From Setomelanomma holmii (lineage: Eukaryota; Ascomycota; Dothideomycetes; Pleosporales; Phaeosphaeriaceae): 64,000 nt of DNA. Location: assembly GCA_010015745.1 (NCBI GenBank), contig ML978160.1, positions 372,001 to 436,000 of the forward strand. Direction: 5' to 3'. The number at the start of each line of letters is the position of its first letter. The stretch's first letter is position 1. The notes under the pieces were generated by a model. The model was given only the letters and a program-made list of their open reading frames with translations, was not told the origin of the DNA and searched no databases. A program made the position numbers and the translations under genes. Positions 45,201 through 55,925 of the stretch are shown piece after piece.

Positions 45201-47450
45201 CTTCTGAATACGCTATCACAGAGGCAGAGCATGGGTGTCGTTTCTGGCGAGATGCTAGTTGACGGCAAGGATCTCGGAAAGGTACGTCGCTATTGATGAG
45301 CCCTTTGTGAGCCTGTTTGGACTCGCAATATTTTGTCGGCGCAAGTTGGCAACCATAGATTTCCGCGAAGGCATCTAGGCTCAAGTTTGACACTTTTCTC
45401 TGGCATGTAGCTGACATCTCATTAGGCGTTCCAACGTGGCACCGGCTTCTGCGAACAGATGGACCTGCATGACGGTACTGCGACCATCCGGGAAGCTCTG
45501 GAGTTCTCAGCCATTTTGCGTCAGGACAAGTCTGTTCCTAAGCAGGAGAAACTCGACTACGTCAAGAAGATCATCGAATTGCTCGAGTTGCAGGATATCC
45601 AAGACGCCCTCGTATCTAGCCTCGGTGTCGAACAGAAAAAGCGCCTTACAATCGGAGTCGAGCTCGCTGCCAAACCATCTCTGCTGCTCTTCCTCGACGA
45701 GCCCACATCTGGACTTGATAGCAACTCCGCCTACTCTATCGTCCGCTTCCTTAAGAAGCTAGCATCAGCTGGCCAAGCAATCGTTTGCACAATCCATCAG
45801 CCATCCTCGGTGCTCATCCAACAATTCGACATGATCCTTGCCCTTAATCCTGGTGGAAATACCTTTTACTTTGGTCCTGTTGGCGAAAACGGCAATGACG
45901 TGATCAAGTACTTCGGCGACCGCGGTGTGAAATGTGCACCAAACAAGAACGTGGCTGAATTCATCCTTGAAACCGCCGCCAAAACCGTCAAAAGGAAGGA
46001 CGGCAGCCGCATCAACTGGAATGAGGAGTGGAAGAACTCGCCGAACAACCAGGAAATGGTCAAGGAGATTGATCGAATTAAGGCCGAGCGCAGCAAGAAG
46101 GTTGCCGAGACGAAAGAGGTCGAGCAGACCGAATTTGCGGCGTCAATCTGGCTGCAGACTACGATGCTGACCAAGAGGACATTCATCCAGTACTGGCGTG
46201 ATCCTTCGTACCTGTACGGAAAGCTGTTCGTGGCGGTGATCATTGGAATCTTCAGTAAGTCTGGACTTCAATGCCACCATGTGATGCTTTCATGTTGACT
46301 CGACGCTAACTGGCTCTCAGATGGCTTCACATTCTATCAATTGGGCAACACAATCGGGGACTTGCAGAATAGGATGTTCACATCGTTCTTGATCTTGCGT
46401 AAGTCATCATTCCCTCGAATACGTACAAGATGCGTCTACTAATGCGCATAGTTATCCCACCCACAATCGTCAACGCCGTAGTCCCCAAGTTCTACCAGAA
46501 TATGGCCCTCTGGCAAGCCCGCGAGCTTCCTTCCCGCATATACGGCTGGGTAAGTAAACCCCAACCTACAAAAAGCATACGAAAACATACGCTGACGTCG
46601 TACGCCAACTTTAGATACCATTTGTGACAGCCCAAGTTGTTGCCGAAATCCCCATCGCAATCGCCTCTTCCGTCCTCTACTGGTTGCTATGGTACTACCC
46701 AACCGGCCTGCCCACCGATTCTTCCACCGCCGGCTACGTCTTCCTCATGACGATGCTGTTCTACCTCTTCGTCAACTCCTGGGGCCAATGGATTTGCGCT
46801 TTCGCACCTAGCTTCACGGTCATTTCGAATGTGCTACCATTCTTCTTCGTCATGTTTGGCTTGTTCAATGGCGTTGTGAGGCCGTATGCGGATATGCCTG
46901 TATTTTGGCGGTACTGGATGGTAAGTTTATTGTGTTCCCTGATTATAAATGAAGACATTATATGCTGACAAGCTTGTAGTACTACGTCAACCCGTCGACG
47001 TACTGGATCGGCGGTGTTCTCGCAGCTACGCTGGATGGTATTCCCGTGCAGTGTCAATCCACCGAGACTGCGATCTTCGATGCGCCGCCAGGTCAGACGT
47101 GTGGCTCGTACGCTTCAGCGTTCGTGTCGCAGGCTCCTGGATATCTTCTGAACCCTAATGCTTCGACCGAATGCCAATACTGCCCTTACACGGTTGGTAA
47201 CGACTACCTTGCGACGATCAACATCAACGCCGGCGACAAGTGGCGTGACTTCGGTATCTTTCTGGCATTCTGCTGCAGTAATTGGGCGTTGGTATACTTC
47301 TTCATCTGGTCTGTTAGGATCAAGGGCTGGAGCTTCGGGTTTGGCTACATGTTTGGCGGGTTTGGAAAGATAGTCGAGAATGTGAAGGGAATGGTTGGAG
47401 GGAAGAAGAAGAAGAAGAAGAAGCAGGGCGAGGGCGAGGGCGAAGCTTGA
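42292..47450 (+). CDS. PDR-type ABC transporter (ABC-G full size)
   Basis: A 1,573-residue pleiotropic drug resistance pump with order NBD-TMD-NBD-TMD. Predicted exons: 42292-44296, 44347-45281, 45426-46254, 46321-46398, 46452-46549, 46615-46920 and 46980-47450; all phases agree. The first ATG of the frame is 42292. NBD1 has the PDR-type altered Walker A GRPGSGCSTFLK (about residue 252) with signature VSGGERKRVSIAE and WDNSTRGLDAST. NBD2 has a normal Walker A GASGAGKSTLLN (about 944), the degenerate signature LGVEQKKRLTIGVEL and LLLFLDEPTSGLDS. Both membrane domains are present, including YYVNPVAYSFEA and YYVNPSTYWIGG. It should export hydrophobic toxicants or lipids from the plasma membrane; the substrate is unknown. 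The tail is a run of seven Lys followed by Gly-Glu repeats. Confidence 0.95.
47401..47445 (+). repeat. Short GAA/GGC tandem repeats in the ABC gene 3' end
   Basis: A (GAA)n-type run encodes seven consecutive lysines, followed by GGCGAG repeats encoding alternating Gly and Glu up to the stop codon. Such slippage-prone tracts vary in length between strains. Confidence 0.7.
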
Positions 47451-47686
47451 AAGACAGCAAATGACACAATGTGAATCAAAGCAAGCTTGATATCTTGCGT
47501 AAGCATGAATACACTGCCATGTAGCTATATGAAGGTATCCACGCTTCATTAAAGCTTCAAAATATATCATGGGGCTTATTGCCTACTTCGTGCTTCGTGG
47601 ATGTTCGAACAACAAATATCGTGACCATGGATCCACTCCACCCGATGTAGCGTGTATGCATCACCTGTTGCGATCGCATGTCCTGC

Positions 47687-48561
47687 TCAAGCCGTGGTAG
47701 GCTGGTTCGACACCTCAACTCCATGATCATGGTACTTCCTACAGAGGCTCTCGTTCATTTCGGCCATCCACCTGTCCCGATTGATACCTGAGCCGGGAAC
47801 CTTCTTAATCTCCTTCAGAGCCTTCAACACGTCAATCAGAAATTGATTGGGTAACGGTGTGTCCTTGTTCTTGTCGAAATGGAAGTTCCAAGCCTTCGCC
47901 ATGAAATCGACCACGAAACTCCGCAGCGGAGCGTCGGTATTGGTCTCGCTGTAGATGCGGCCAATTTGGGCTGTGGGTTCTGCCAAGATATGGACCAGCT
48001 CTTGATAGTACAATGTAATGGTTGCATTTTGGAGCGCGCGCATATCGTTGTCCACAGCGAAGAAATACACCTCGAGGATTTGGTCGGTGCTCAGGGGAAT
48101 TTTGCCGTCTTTGGCGCTGGCTGGTGACCAGAACCGACCAGAGTGCATCCAGTACACGACAATCTCGAACACATCGGGTTCATCGTTGGGAAGTTTCAAC
48201 TTTTCTCTTAGATAGCTGTTGGCAAGAGTATGCTGGAAGTGCGTGGAGTAGTAAGCCAGAACGCCACGGTGAACCTGGAACTCCTTCTTGGTTGTGCCAC
48301 GACCGACTATGATGGAGGCGAGCTTGTCGAACCCACCTCTATGAGAAGGAGAAAGTCAGTCAAAAGCAGCAGGAGGATGCTCAAGTACTTGACTTACTGC
48401 GGAAGCGCATTGTCTGCGTGAGTACAGACCACAGCTTGCAGAGTGGGCTCCTTGACAGCCGGAGAAGGTGCACTTGTGGCCGGCATGAGTGGTTTCAGTG
48501 TGGTGGCAGGTTCTGTCTTGACCTGCATCCCAGAGGCTGCAGTGCTACAAGCCTGGCACAT
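47687..48561 (-). CDS. BTB/POZ domain protein
   Basis: A protein of up to 271 residues. Predicted exons are 48561-48398 and 48338-47687, with GTAAGT donor, ATAG acceptor and junction codon CA|A. In-frame ATGs lie at 48561, 48528 and 48486; I take the first, although the Cys/Thr/Pro-rich N-terminus is poorly conserved in style. The BTB domain begins GGFDKLASIIVG and continues FQVHRGVLAYYSTHF, LPNDEPDVFEIVVYWMHSGR and LSTDQILEVYFFAVDNDMRALQNATI. No Kelch, MATH or DNA-binding part is attached. Fungal single-BTB proteins of this kind are numerous; they may act as Cullin-3 adaptors or dimerisation units, but no specific role can be inferred. It converges with the ABC gene. Confidence 0.85.
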
Positions 48562-49104
48562 GAGAGAAGGGCGCTCTCTGATTGTCTGTGAAGGTGTTGT
48601 TGGGGTTGATAAAAAACAGAGGAAGAAGTGTATCGGGAATGCAAGAGAGTGAGCCCTGTCGTGCCTTCCGCTCCAGTGTACTCAGGTCAGCGTACACACC
48701 GCGTCCTTGCGCAAGGAAGGAACCATCGCGATCTAGCGCCTACTGATCTCAACTTGTCTCTAGTCGTCATGCTAAGGACGCGACGATAGTTTTCCGTGAT
48801 AGAAGCTCACCAATGAGCAGATCAAGAAAGTTGACGTGGTTACTGAATGTGGTAGCCATGCGAGCGCATATTGCTGACTTGGGGTGAGTGACGAGATCCT
48901 GACATAAGTGAGACCAGGCATTACAACGTGGTATTGACGTGGAGGTTTTGCACTAGGCTTGCATCTGACGGTGGTCACTGGACCTGTCTCTACCGCTCTA
49001 TTTGTGCCTTGATACTTAGTAAGTAGTCATGCCGTTCGTACAGGTCATCGTGGTTCGTCGATCTCATGCAGCGGCTGCACTCCACCAACCGCGAAAGCGC
49101 CCAC
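48562..49104. other. Intergenic region PRE7 to BTB gene
   Basis: A 543-bp region between two minus-strand genes. It contains the PRE7 3' end and the BTB gene promoter; nothing else is recognised. Confidence 0.5.
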
Positions 49105-49948
49105 TTAATCCTTCTTCAACGGAGTGAACGTCTCTGCTATGCCATCCCGTGTAATGATCATCATCTGCAGACCGTCACCGACCTCGATATGCCTCTCCAC
49201 TGCACTTGTGAAAGCGTCCCGCACCAGATCCTCGACGTGGTCTTGCGACAGTGGCTCCACCTTCTTCGCCTGCAACTCGTGACCTGTACCGCTGCCTGGC
49301 TCGTACATGTTCTTCAAGTTGACCTGGTTGTCCAAGAAGGGCATAATGAGTGATGCTGCCGCGCCTGCCGCCCTGCACTGCTCCCTCTCGTAGCTGCCGA
49401 CCGGATCGTATGAGTACAGCGCGCCCTTGCCCTCCTCGTCCAAACCACCCAGAATGGCGTGTACGTAGTATGGGAAGAACCGCTTGTTGTAGAGAATGTG
49501 GCTAAGTCGCTGCGCGCATGCTGAGACGGTCATGGGCTTTCCGTGTTGGTACTTGTACATCTTGACGATGGTGTCGAGGCGTTCCTTCAGCGCATCGCCG
49601 TCCGCTGCGAAGCCGACCACTGACAATACTATCCTGGCGCCCTTATTGTCTGTTCCCTCACCGCCAATCTTGAAGAGCTTAGGTGCATATCGTGTGTTGA
49701 TGTTGTAACCAGAGGTTGAACGTGTGTCACCAGCGAGGATGGCGAAGTCAGCACCTGAGATACCGAGTGTTGATCCGCCGTTGTCGGTGTAGCTGTTGTA
49801 TGTCAGCGATTCGACTCAACGAATTTATCTGAGCGTCATACGGGTAGAAACCATGTTGCCGTTCGCCTGAAGGAGCAGCTGTGGGATTTTGCTTGAACGA
49901 GTAGCCTGGGCCGCCTTGCGGAGGAGCTCCGGAGAAGATCGCAGCCAT
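49105..49948 (-). CDS. PRE7: 20S proteasome subunit beta6 (Pre7/PSMB1)
   Basis: A 264-residue non-catalytic beta-ring subunit of the 20S proteasome core. Predicted exons are 49948-49842 and 49792-49105; the intron is only 49 nt (GTATGA donor, CAACAG acceptor). The N-terminal part before the fold includes PPQGGPGYSFKQNP. The beta fold starts at YTDNGGSTLGISGADFAILA. As expected for beta6 there is no catalytic N-terminal threonine. Diagnostic segments are RFFPYYVHAILGGLDEEGKG, SYDPVGSYER, LIMPFLDNQVNLKNM and the C-terminal TPLKKD. Its neighbour but one on the same strand is beta7. Confidence 0.95.
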
Positions 49949-50440
49949 TGTGAGGTATCGTAAAGCTCGCGAGCAGATGCTGATTCTGATAAAGTAGCGT
50001 GATACGGTAGTCAAGAGCGGAGGTGAGAAACGTGTGGCGGTGGTGCTTGCTGGCGATGTGATTGTAGCTCGAGTTGACGCGGAGCTCTGAAGCCTACATA
50101 ATGCCAAGCAACGTCCGGGTGGCCCGAGCTCCTGATGGTGCATCGACATAGCAGGGGATCATTTACAACCTCTACAAGTCGGTCACAAGGTGTGCACGGA
50201 GTTGTTCAGAAGGAAAGAACAAGGAGTCTCATAGCTTTGATTACTCTGAATCTGTCGCACGAGAGCCTAGCTGGGATATCAAGATCAAGCATCCCAGGTA
50301 TCGTCGATGACTTCACATGTCGACTGTATATGGGACAACACCTCATGCTCCAAGCAATTTCGCAGATGGGCGACTGACTGTAGTGTCCGTCCTGGCAACC
50401 TAAAGTCGCTGAAGGCTCATTACTGACCCAACATTCCTCT
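49949..50440. other. Intergenic region SDR gene to PRE7
   Basis: A 492-bp region between two minus-strand genes containing the PRE7 promoter and the 3' end of the epimerase-like gene. I found no match to the yeast proteasome element GGTGGCAAA on either strand. No gene is seen. Confidence 0.5.
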
Positions 50441-51452
50441 TCAACCCTCCCATCCTAGCACCTTCCGCCACGGATACTCCTCCTTAAACCCGACCATTTC
50501 CTTCAACTTCTCATTGCTCACCGGCGACTCCCTCTCACCCATCTTGCTTCTAATCTCCGTATTCGGACACGCCCTTCTTAACCACTCTTCCGCATTCCCA
50601 TCTTCATTCACCGAAATATCATCATTCACCGCATTGAACACTTGGAAGCCTAGTCCATCCGTCTTCAAACAGCAATTCACCATATTCCCCAAATCTCGCG
50701 CATCCGTATAGCTCCAAGCATGCACCTTGAAATCCTGGGGCCTCGTGAGATACGCTCGGAACTTTTCTTCGTGCTTCTCGGGCTCGATGACCGCGCTGAT
50801 GCGGAGACAGTAGATGTCGACCCCCTTGAAGCGCTTTGCGAAACTGTGCGCAATTTTCTCCATGCACACTTTGCTCGTGGCGTACACGTCCATGGGCTCG
50901 ACGGGTGAGTCTTCTGTAAGTGGGAAGTGTGGGTAGTCGATGTCTCCTTCGGCGTAAGTGACGCCGTAGGTGGTGATTGAGGAGGCGAGGATGATTTTCT
51001 TGATGCCGAGTTTGCAGGCAGCTTCGATGATGTTGTAGGAGCCCATAGTGTTGATGCGGAATGTTTCGTTGTCTGGTATACGCATCGGTTGTGGGATGCC
51101 TAGTCATGTTAGATGATCCTGAGCCATCAAGTGAGATGTTCGAGAACACATATCCAGCGCCATAGATTGAATAAACTGGCTTACCAGCAAAGTGTATAAC
51201 TGCATCCGGAGTCCTGATAGGATCCATGAACGGTTCGCTGACTCGGAAATGACATGATAGACTGTTGAATGCCTGTGCGCCATCTGTAAGGTCGGCTTTC
51301 AAGGTATAAACTTTCGGATTGTCAAGCGGAGCCACGTCCACATTCAGTATTTCGTGCCCATAGTCAAGCAGTTTATTGATGACATGACGACCCGCTACTC
51401 CAGAGCCACCTGTAAAGACTATCCTCTTACCAGCAGCAGATGCAGAAGGCAT
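50441..51452 (-). CDS. NAD-dependent epimerase/dehydratase family protein (extended SDR)
   Basis: A 308-residue oxidoreductase of the extended short-chain dehydrogenase class. Predicted exons are 51452-51185 and 51099-50441, donor GCTG|GTAAGC, acceptor GACTAG. The Rossmann motif is FTGGSGVAGRHV (about residues 13-24), with Asp at the end of the second strand (NVDVAPLD) favouring NAD. The segments VIHFAGIPQPM, NTMGSYNIIEA, SSITTYG and the catalytic YATSK follow. This pattern is shared by UDP-glucose 4-epimerases and uronate dehydrogenases. The protein is short for a sugar epimerase, so a role on a small sugar or acid is as likely. It lies between two proteasome genes on the same strand; no functional link is evident. 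The coding strand is G-rich in its last ~250 nt. Confidence 0.88.
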
Positions 51453-51798
51453 TGTCTGATGCTCGAATAAGGTAATTCGCGAGATAAGCTTAGTCTTGAA
51501 TATGGACAGGCGTCTGAATGAGATCACAGTAGAAGGATAGTCCTAAGTTTGCGACTACAGGCGGAGCTACCCCGCTTTAAGTGATCGGTCCTGTGCTGTG
51601 AGCCTATGTCATTGCTCTTAATGCCGTTCCTGCTGACACAACTCGAGGAAGAGTCACGCATTGAGCTCTATCGTCCGAGTTGGATTTGTCATATCTTGAC
51701 ATGGTGCATTCATTCATGTCTATCGTTCAGCCTTCTGGCAATATATGCCCGTTGACGTTGGTTGGCCGTCATCTCACCCGCCTTGGAGCCCTTGATGC
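51453..51798. other. Intergenic region PRE4 to SDR gene
   Basis: A 346-bp region with the promoter of the SDR gene and the 3' end of PRE4. Nothing else is visible. Confidence 0.5.
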
Positions 51799-52684
51799 TT
51801 ATGCTGTCTGTGTGCCGTATCCCCTTATCCTGTCCGCGAATGCCCAGCTCTGGTTCTCCAGCTTGACGTCTTCGTCCAGGCTGACACCTTCCTTGGTGAT
51901 CACGGCGATGGAGTACCTGTCCATACTCCTGGCATCCCTGTAGAATAGAACCTTCATGCACTCCTTGATCTTGTCCACTGCCTGCTCCTTTGTGACATTC
52001 TGCACCGATGCCTCATCTGGTAGTATCGTCCTTAAAATTGGTTGTGCAAGATGTGCGCCGAATCCTGTAGCTAATGATGGTGACGAGAACGTAGTTCCGA
52101 GTAGATCTGCGCTCGCGAGGAAAGGCTTTGACTCGCCATCCAAGCCAGCGATAAGCAGATGGTTCCACAGTGGGTCGAACTTCGAACGGCGGTTGTACAT
52201 GACTTTGGCGAGATATGTGTGCAAATTCTTGGCATTGAGAGGAGTCTCAGTCGAGGAGTAGTTCTCGCGAATGTCGAGAGAGTTGAGCAGGCGGTCGAGG
52301 TACTGCATATCTGAGACGTCGCCGCCGAAGCCTACAACGACCTCATCGTTGAATTTCCGCAGGCGCTTGACGTCGGTGAAGCGAGCGAGAGATCCATATG
52401 AAGCTGAACATAATGTCAGCATAATCGTAGATACCGAATGTTCTGCAGCGCTTCGTACCCAGGTTGTCTGCTGCAATGACCACACCATCCTTGAACTTCG
52501 CCGCAAGCACTGATGTACCGGTCACAATCGGGCTCTGGGTGTGTTGATTCGGACCAGCTGTCTGGAAGTGGGAAAGGTCGTAGGCGCCATAAACGTCGTC
52601 TCTGGGCTATGATAAGTTAGCAACGTTGCTGTCTGGCCCGATGGTGTTGCATACACGGCCCCAAGCTTGCGGGAGGTGGTTCAT
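51799..52684 (-). CDS. PRE4: 20S proteasome subunit beta7 (Pre4/PSMB4)
   Basis: A 260-residue beta-ring subunit. Predicted exons are 52684-52655, 52606-52459 and 52403-51799. The first exon encodes only ten residues (MNHLPQAWGR), and the introns are 48 and 55 nt. All junctions keep frame, and the second restores NLASYGSLARFTDVKRL. Diagnostic beta7 segments are VVVGFGGDVSDMQYLDRLLN, FDPLWNHLLIAGLD, SADLLGTTFSSPSLATGFG, KECMKVLFYRDARSMDRYSI and LENQSWAFA. Beta7 is non-catalytic but supports the caspase-like beta1 site through its C-terminus. The start codon is 227 bp from that of the divergent HCNGP gene. Confidence 0.95.
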
Positions 52685-52911
52685 CTTGGAGAAAGCAGCT
52701 AATCTTGTGGTCTCTGAAGGTCTATACGTCTGTTCTGAGCGAGCTGAAAGTCACAAGTAGCGCGTGAAGGTGATGGTGGTGTTGGTGATGATCGACGGGC
52801 AGGCAGCTGGTGGTTGCGAAGCTCTTGCCAAGACATGCAGGCTGGGTCCAAGCTCCCAACTTTACATCAATTGTGGGCAGTGTTGTTCAGTCGTGTTTTC
52901 GTTTTTACACA
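52685..52911. promoter_or_regulatory. Divergent promoter PRE4/HCNGP gene
   Basis: The 227 bp between two opposing start codons must contain both promoters and leaders. A purine/T-rich GGTGATGGTGGTGTTGGTGATG tract lies near 52770-52790. No TATA box or known proteasome element is evident. Confidence 0.6.
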
Positions 52912-53840
52912 ATGCTGGGAATCAATTACGAGAGCAGTGACGAGGAGGATGTCGTTCCTGCGACTAAGCCAGATGTAAGACGCAGAGATGTACGCAAGGG
53001 ACCTCGATAGCTACTAATATTGAGTTGACGAACACTCTTACAGACACCGCGCCTGCGCCGGCACCTCTCTCTGAGCCTGTGCCCCTCGGGCAGCCTGCAG
53101 CTTCTACAGGTCCAATCAATGGGCCTGAGCAAGGTCCGACCGTAACGCCGCCGCCAGCAGAAGAAGGCTCAACAGACGATGCACCACCAGGCTCTCCGTA
53201 CACATCAAACCGCGCCTTGATACAGAACCTTACGCTACCTACCGTGTCAAATTTCGACATACCACCTTCGCCGCCTGGTTCGCCGCCCCAGAAAGCGACC
53301 AAGAAGTTTGCGCAGTTCCTAGAGCTGAAAAAGAAGGGCCAGCATTTCAACCAGAGACTGGAGGGGTCGTCTGTATTGCGAGACCCTGGCCACCTGCGCA
53401 AGCTCATGGACTTTGCTGGGCTTAGCGGGGAGGAACAATACGTTTCGACACTTTCTGAAGAAGTTGCAATCCCCACCACCTTTCCGGAATGGGCGTATGC
53501 GGAGGAGCTCAAGGCGTCGCAAAAGCAGATTTTTAGAGCAAAGGAACAAAGCAGGGCAAAAGCGCCCAGGGACGCGATTGACTTCGTCTCTGCAAGTCGG
53601 TCTGGCACATCGAGTGGAAAGGGCACGCCTTCCGGAAAAGCTTCGTGGCAAAGTGCTTCAGAGAGGGTCTTGGCTGCCACAGACAACGAGTCGACTGGTC
53701 GATCGTCATCTCTTTTGGCAGGGAAACGGAAGGAGTTAGAGCATAGGAGTCGTGATAGCTCGGAGTCAAGAAGCGGGTGGAAGAGCCGATCAAGATCACC
53801 AAAACGGCGGCGGTCACGTTCGAGGGAGTCAAGACGATGA
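52912..53840 (+). CDS. HCNGP-like (SAP30BP family) nuclear protein
   Basis: A protein of about 290 residues. The first exon begins MLGINYESSDEEDVVPATKP at 52912. The main exon (about 53026-53840) carries a Pro-rich stretch and the HCNGP domain (KFAQFLELKKKGQHFNQRL, LRKLMDFAGL, FPEWAYAEEL). It ends in an Arg/Ser-rich tail (SRSRSPKRRRSRSRESRR). The SAP30BP family is linked to transcription and to splicing of short introns; nuclear location fits the RS tail. The exon junction is unclear: the good GTAAGA donor at 52975 and the good TTACAG acceptor ending at 53041 give the wrong phase, whereas a weaker TTGAG acceptor after the CTACTAAT branch site keeps frame. Confidence 0.8.
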
Positions 53841-54279
53841 CATTGATATTTTGCGACCTGGAAGATCTATTCCAAGCAAGTCTCGCATTTTACCACGGCA
53901 CTGCGTAAGTTATACGAAGCAACCAGCCGGTAGAACTGCCAACAAGAGCATTTGACGGATCTCGATATTACTCCTGTGCTTGTTACACTCATTTCGTATG
54001 AGCACCAAATGCGGCTTCTGTAAAAACATGGACGTTAAGAACATTGTTGGATAGCGAAGTGGTCCGTCTAGGGAGAGCTATTTAGGTGTTGGTACCTGAT
54101 CGACCATCGTGCCTTTCCCACGGAGTTGCCTCGGCTCGTCGGCTAGAGACCGTGACCTCATTCCAAAACCCGGATGTAGACTCGGGACCGACCCAGGTTC
54201 AACCTGCATATTCATAAACTCGATTGAGAAACACAATAACTCATTTCCCCATATTCGGACTGCAAATTGACCGAGCAAT
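53841..54279. other. Intergenic region HCNGP gene to GST
   Basis: A 439-bp region between two plus-strand genes with a 3' end and a promoter. No tRNA or gene was found, although a short GGTTCAAC motif near 54198 was checked. Confidence 0.5.
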
Positions 54280-55056
54280 ATGTCGCAACCAGAAATCAAG
54301 CTATACGTTGACGTAGTGTCTCCATTTGCGTACATAGCATTTTATCTGCTGAAGGTGCGTCGCAACCATCCTTGACCCTAACACGAAGCTAAGTTCCATG
54401 CAAAGAACTCCCCGACCTTCAAATCCTGCGAAATAACATACGTTCCTATCGTCCTCGGCGGCCTTATGAAGGCTTGCAATAATACGCCTCCCTTAAGCAT
54501 CACCAACAAGGACAAATGGATCAACGCCGAACGCCTCCGCTGGGCCAAGTACTTCAACATCCCCATGTCAACTGAATCCCCACCAGGGTTCCCAGTCAAC
54601 ACACTACCAGTTCAGCGCACCTTAGCTTCCCTATCATTATCTCATCCGCGGTCCTTGCCGCAGGCTGTTGAACTGTTTTGGCAGAACGTCTGGGTGCATT
54701 GGAACGATCCGATGAAGCCTGAGAACATGCAGGGTATTGTGAGGACGATTGTGGGGAGCGATGAGGAGGCGAGGAAAGTAATTGAGAGGACGAAGACGGA
54801 TGAGGTGAAGAAGTTGTTGACTGCGAATACGAATCAGGCGTTCAAGGATGGGGCGTTTGGGTTGCCATGGTTTGTTGGTAAGTCTCGACATTATGCCGAA
54901 CAATAGGTGATGTTGGAGAGGACTTTACTGACATGAGTAGCGACGAACTCGAAGGGCGAGACCGAGACGTACTGGGGCGTTGACCATATGGGGCAGTTGT
55001 GTGATCATTTGGGTTTGGAGCGGCCTACGGGCAAAGGGTGGCGAGCGTTGTTGTAA
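54280..55056 (+). CDS. Kappa-class glutathione S-transferase / DsbA-fold isomerase family
   Basis: A 224-residue protein of the GST-kappa/2-hydroxychromene-2-carboxylate isomerase family. Predicted exons are 54280-54354, 54394-54877 and 54941-55056; phases agree. The first intron is only 39 nt, with CCCTAAC as branch site. The N-terminus MSQPEIKLYVDVVSPFAYIA holds the catalytic Ser-Pro of the thioredoxin-like fold. A helical insert follows, and the second half has the conserved FKDGAFGLPWFVATN and ETYWGVDHMGQLCDHLGL. Members conjugate or isomerise with glutathione in mitochondria or peroxisomes. No targeting signal is obvious, and the last residues (GWRALL) are not a PTS1. The coding strand turns G-rich after about 54,690. 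Confidence 0.9.
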
Positions 55057-55191
55057 GCTTTCAGCAGGGATGGAGCAATTGGTGTATGTCTGAGCCCATC
55101 ACATCACAAGCATTGTTTCAAGGCTCGAAGCAGTGTACGGAATGCATGTTTACATTTATAGAGTCAGTGCGGCTTCACTTAGCACGCAAAG

Positions 55192-55925
55192 CTACGAGCC
55201 ATTTCTCAGCTTGATCGTAGACCGAACAGCTCCTGGATCACCGGCGAACGCGGCGACCTCAAAGGTGACATCATCAATCGACAGCACAAAAGCTACGTCA
55301 ACCCATCGCTGCAGCGGTCGAAGCGATGCGCTGACAGTAACCGTTCTATGCTCACCTGAAGAGAGATCGACCGGTTTGAAACCTAGCAGTGCTATCTGAG
55401 GAAATTCAACCTGATCTGACAGCCCATACACTTGCGCTATGAAACGACCATCATGGTCGCCAGTATTCTTGACACCAATTGACACTTGCACCTCTTCCTT
55501 CTCAAGATCCGGCACATCAATTCGAAGATCCCGAAGTGCAAATGTAGTATACAAAAGCCCGTAGCCAAAAGGATACGCCACCTCAACGCCTAGCTTGTCA
55601 AGGAGGTGCTGCCCGTGCCAGCGATCATACTTGATCGTCTTTGCATTCATGTCGAAGAACGGTAGATGGTCCTCAGACTTTGGTATGCTGAACGGTAGAC
55701 GACCGCTTGGGTTTGCGAACAGCACATTTCCAGGTTGCCTGGTCAGTGGTCTATTCCTCTGTGCTTCTCTCGTAAATGATTGCCAATTAGGCGCCAGTCC
55801 CGAGAGTGAGGATGGAGAGTAGTTGTGTGCTTTCGTGAAGAGGACATTGGGTGGTCTTCGAGTTCAATGACTGCAGGCACAGCTCATCATACCCGCCAAG
55901 ACCTCTTATTAGCCTCGTCCGGGTA
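55192..55925 (-). pseudogene. Relic of a GH3 beta-glucosidase (C-terminal part)
   Basis: The frame from about 55865 to the stop at 55192 encodes the C-terminal end of a glycoside hydrolase family 3 enzyme: FANPSGRLPFSIP, then FGYGLLYTTFALRDLRI (usually FGYGLSYT), then a fibronectin-III-like domain (VQVSIGVKNTGDHDGRFIAQ, LLGFKPVDLSSGE). No ATG precedes the conserved part in this frame. Upstream, around 55,810-55,925, a different frame contains GGYDELCLQSLN and PLHES, resembling the region just before it in GH3 enzymes, so the frame is broken and sequence is missing. The N-terminal barrel with the catalytic Asp is absent from the window. This looks like a 3' remnant, not a working enzyme. Confidence 0.7.

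Noticed and set aside
54190..54205. GGTTCAAC resembling a tRNA T-loop
   Set aside because: No cloverleaf can be drawn around it.
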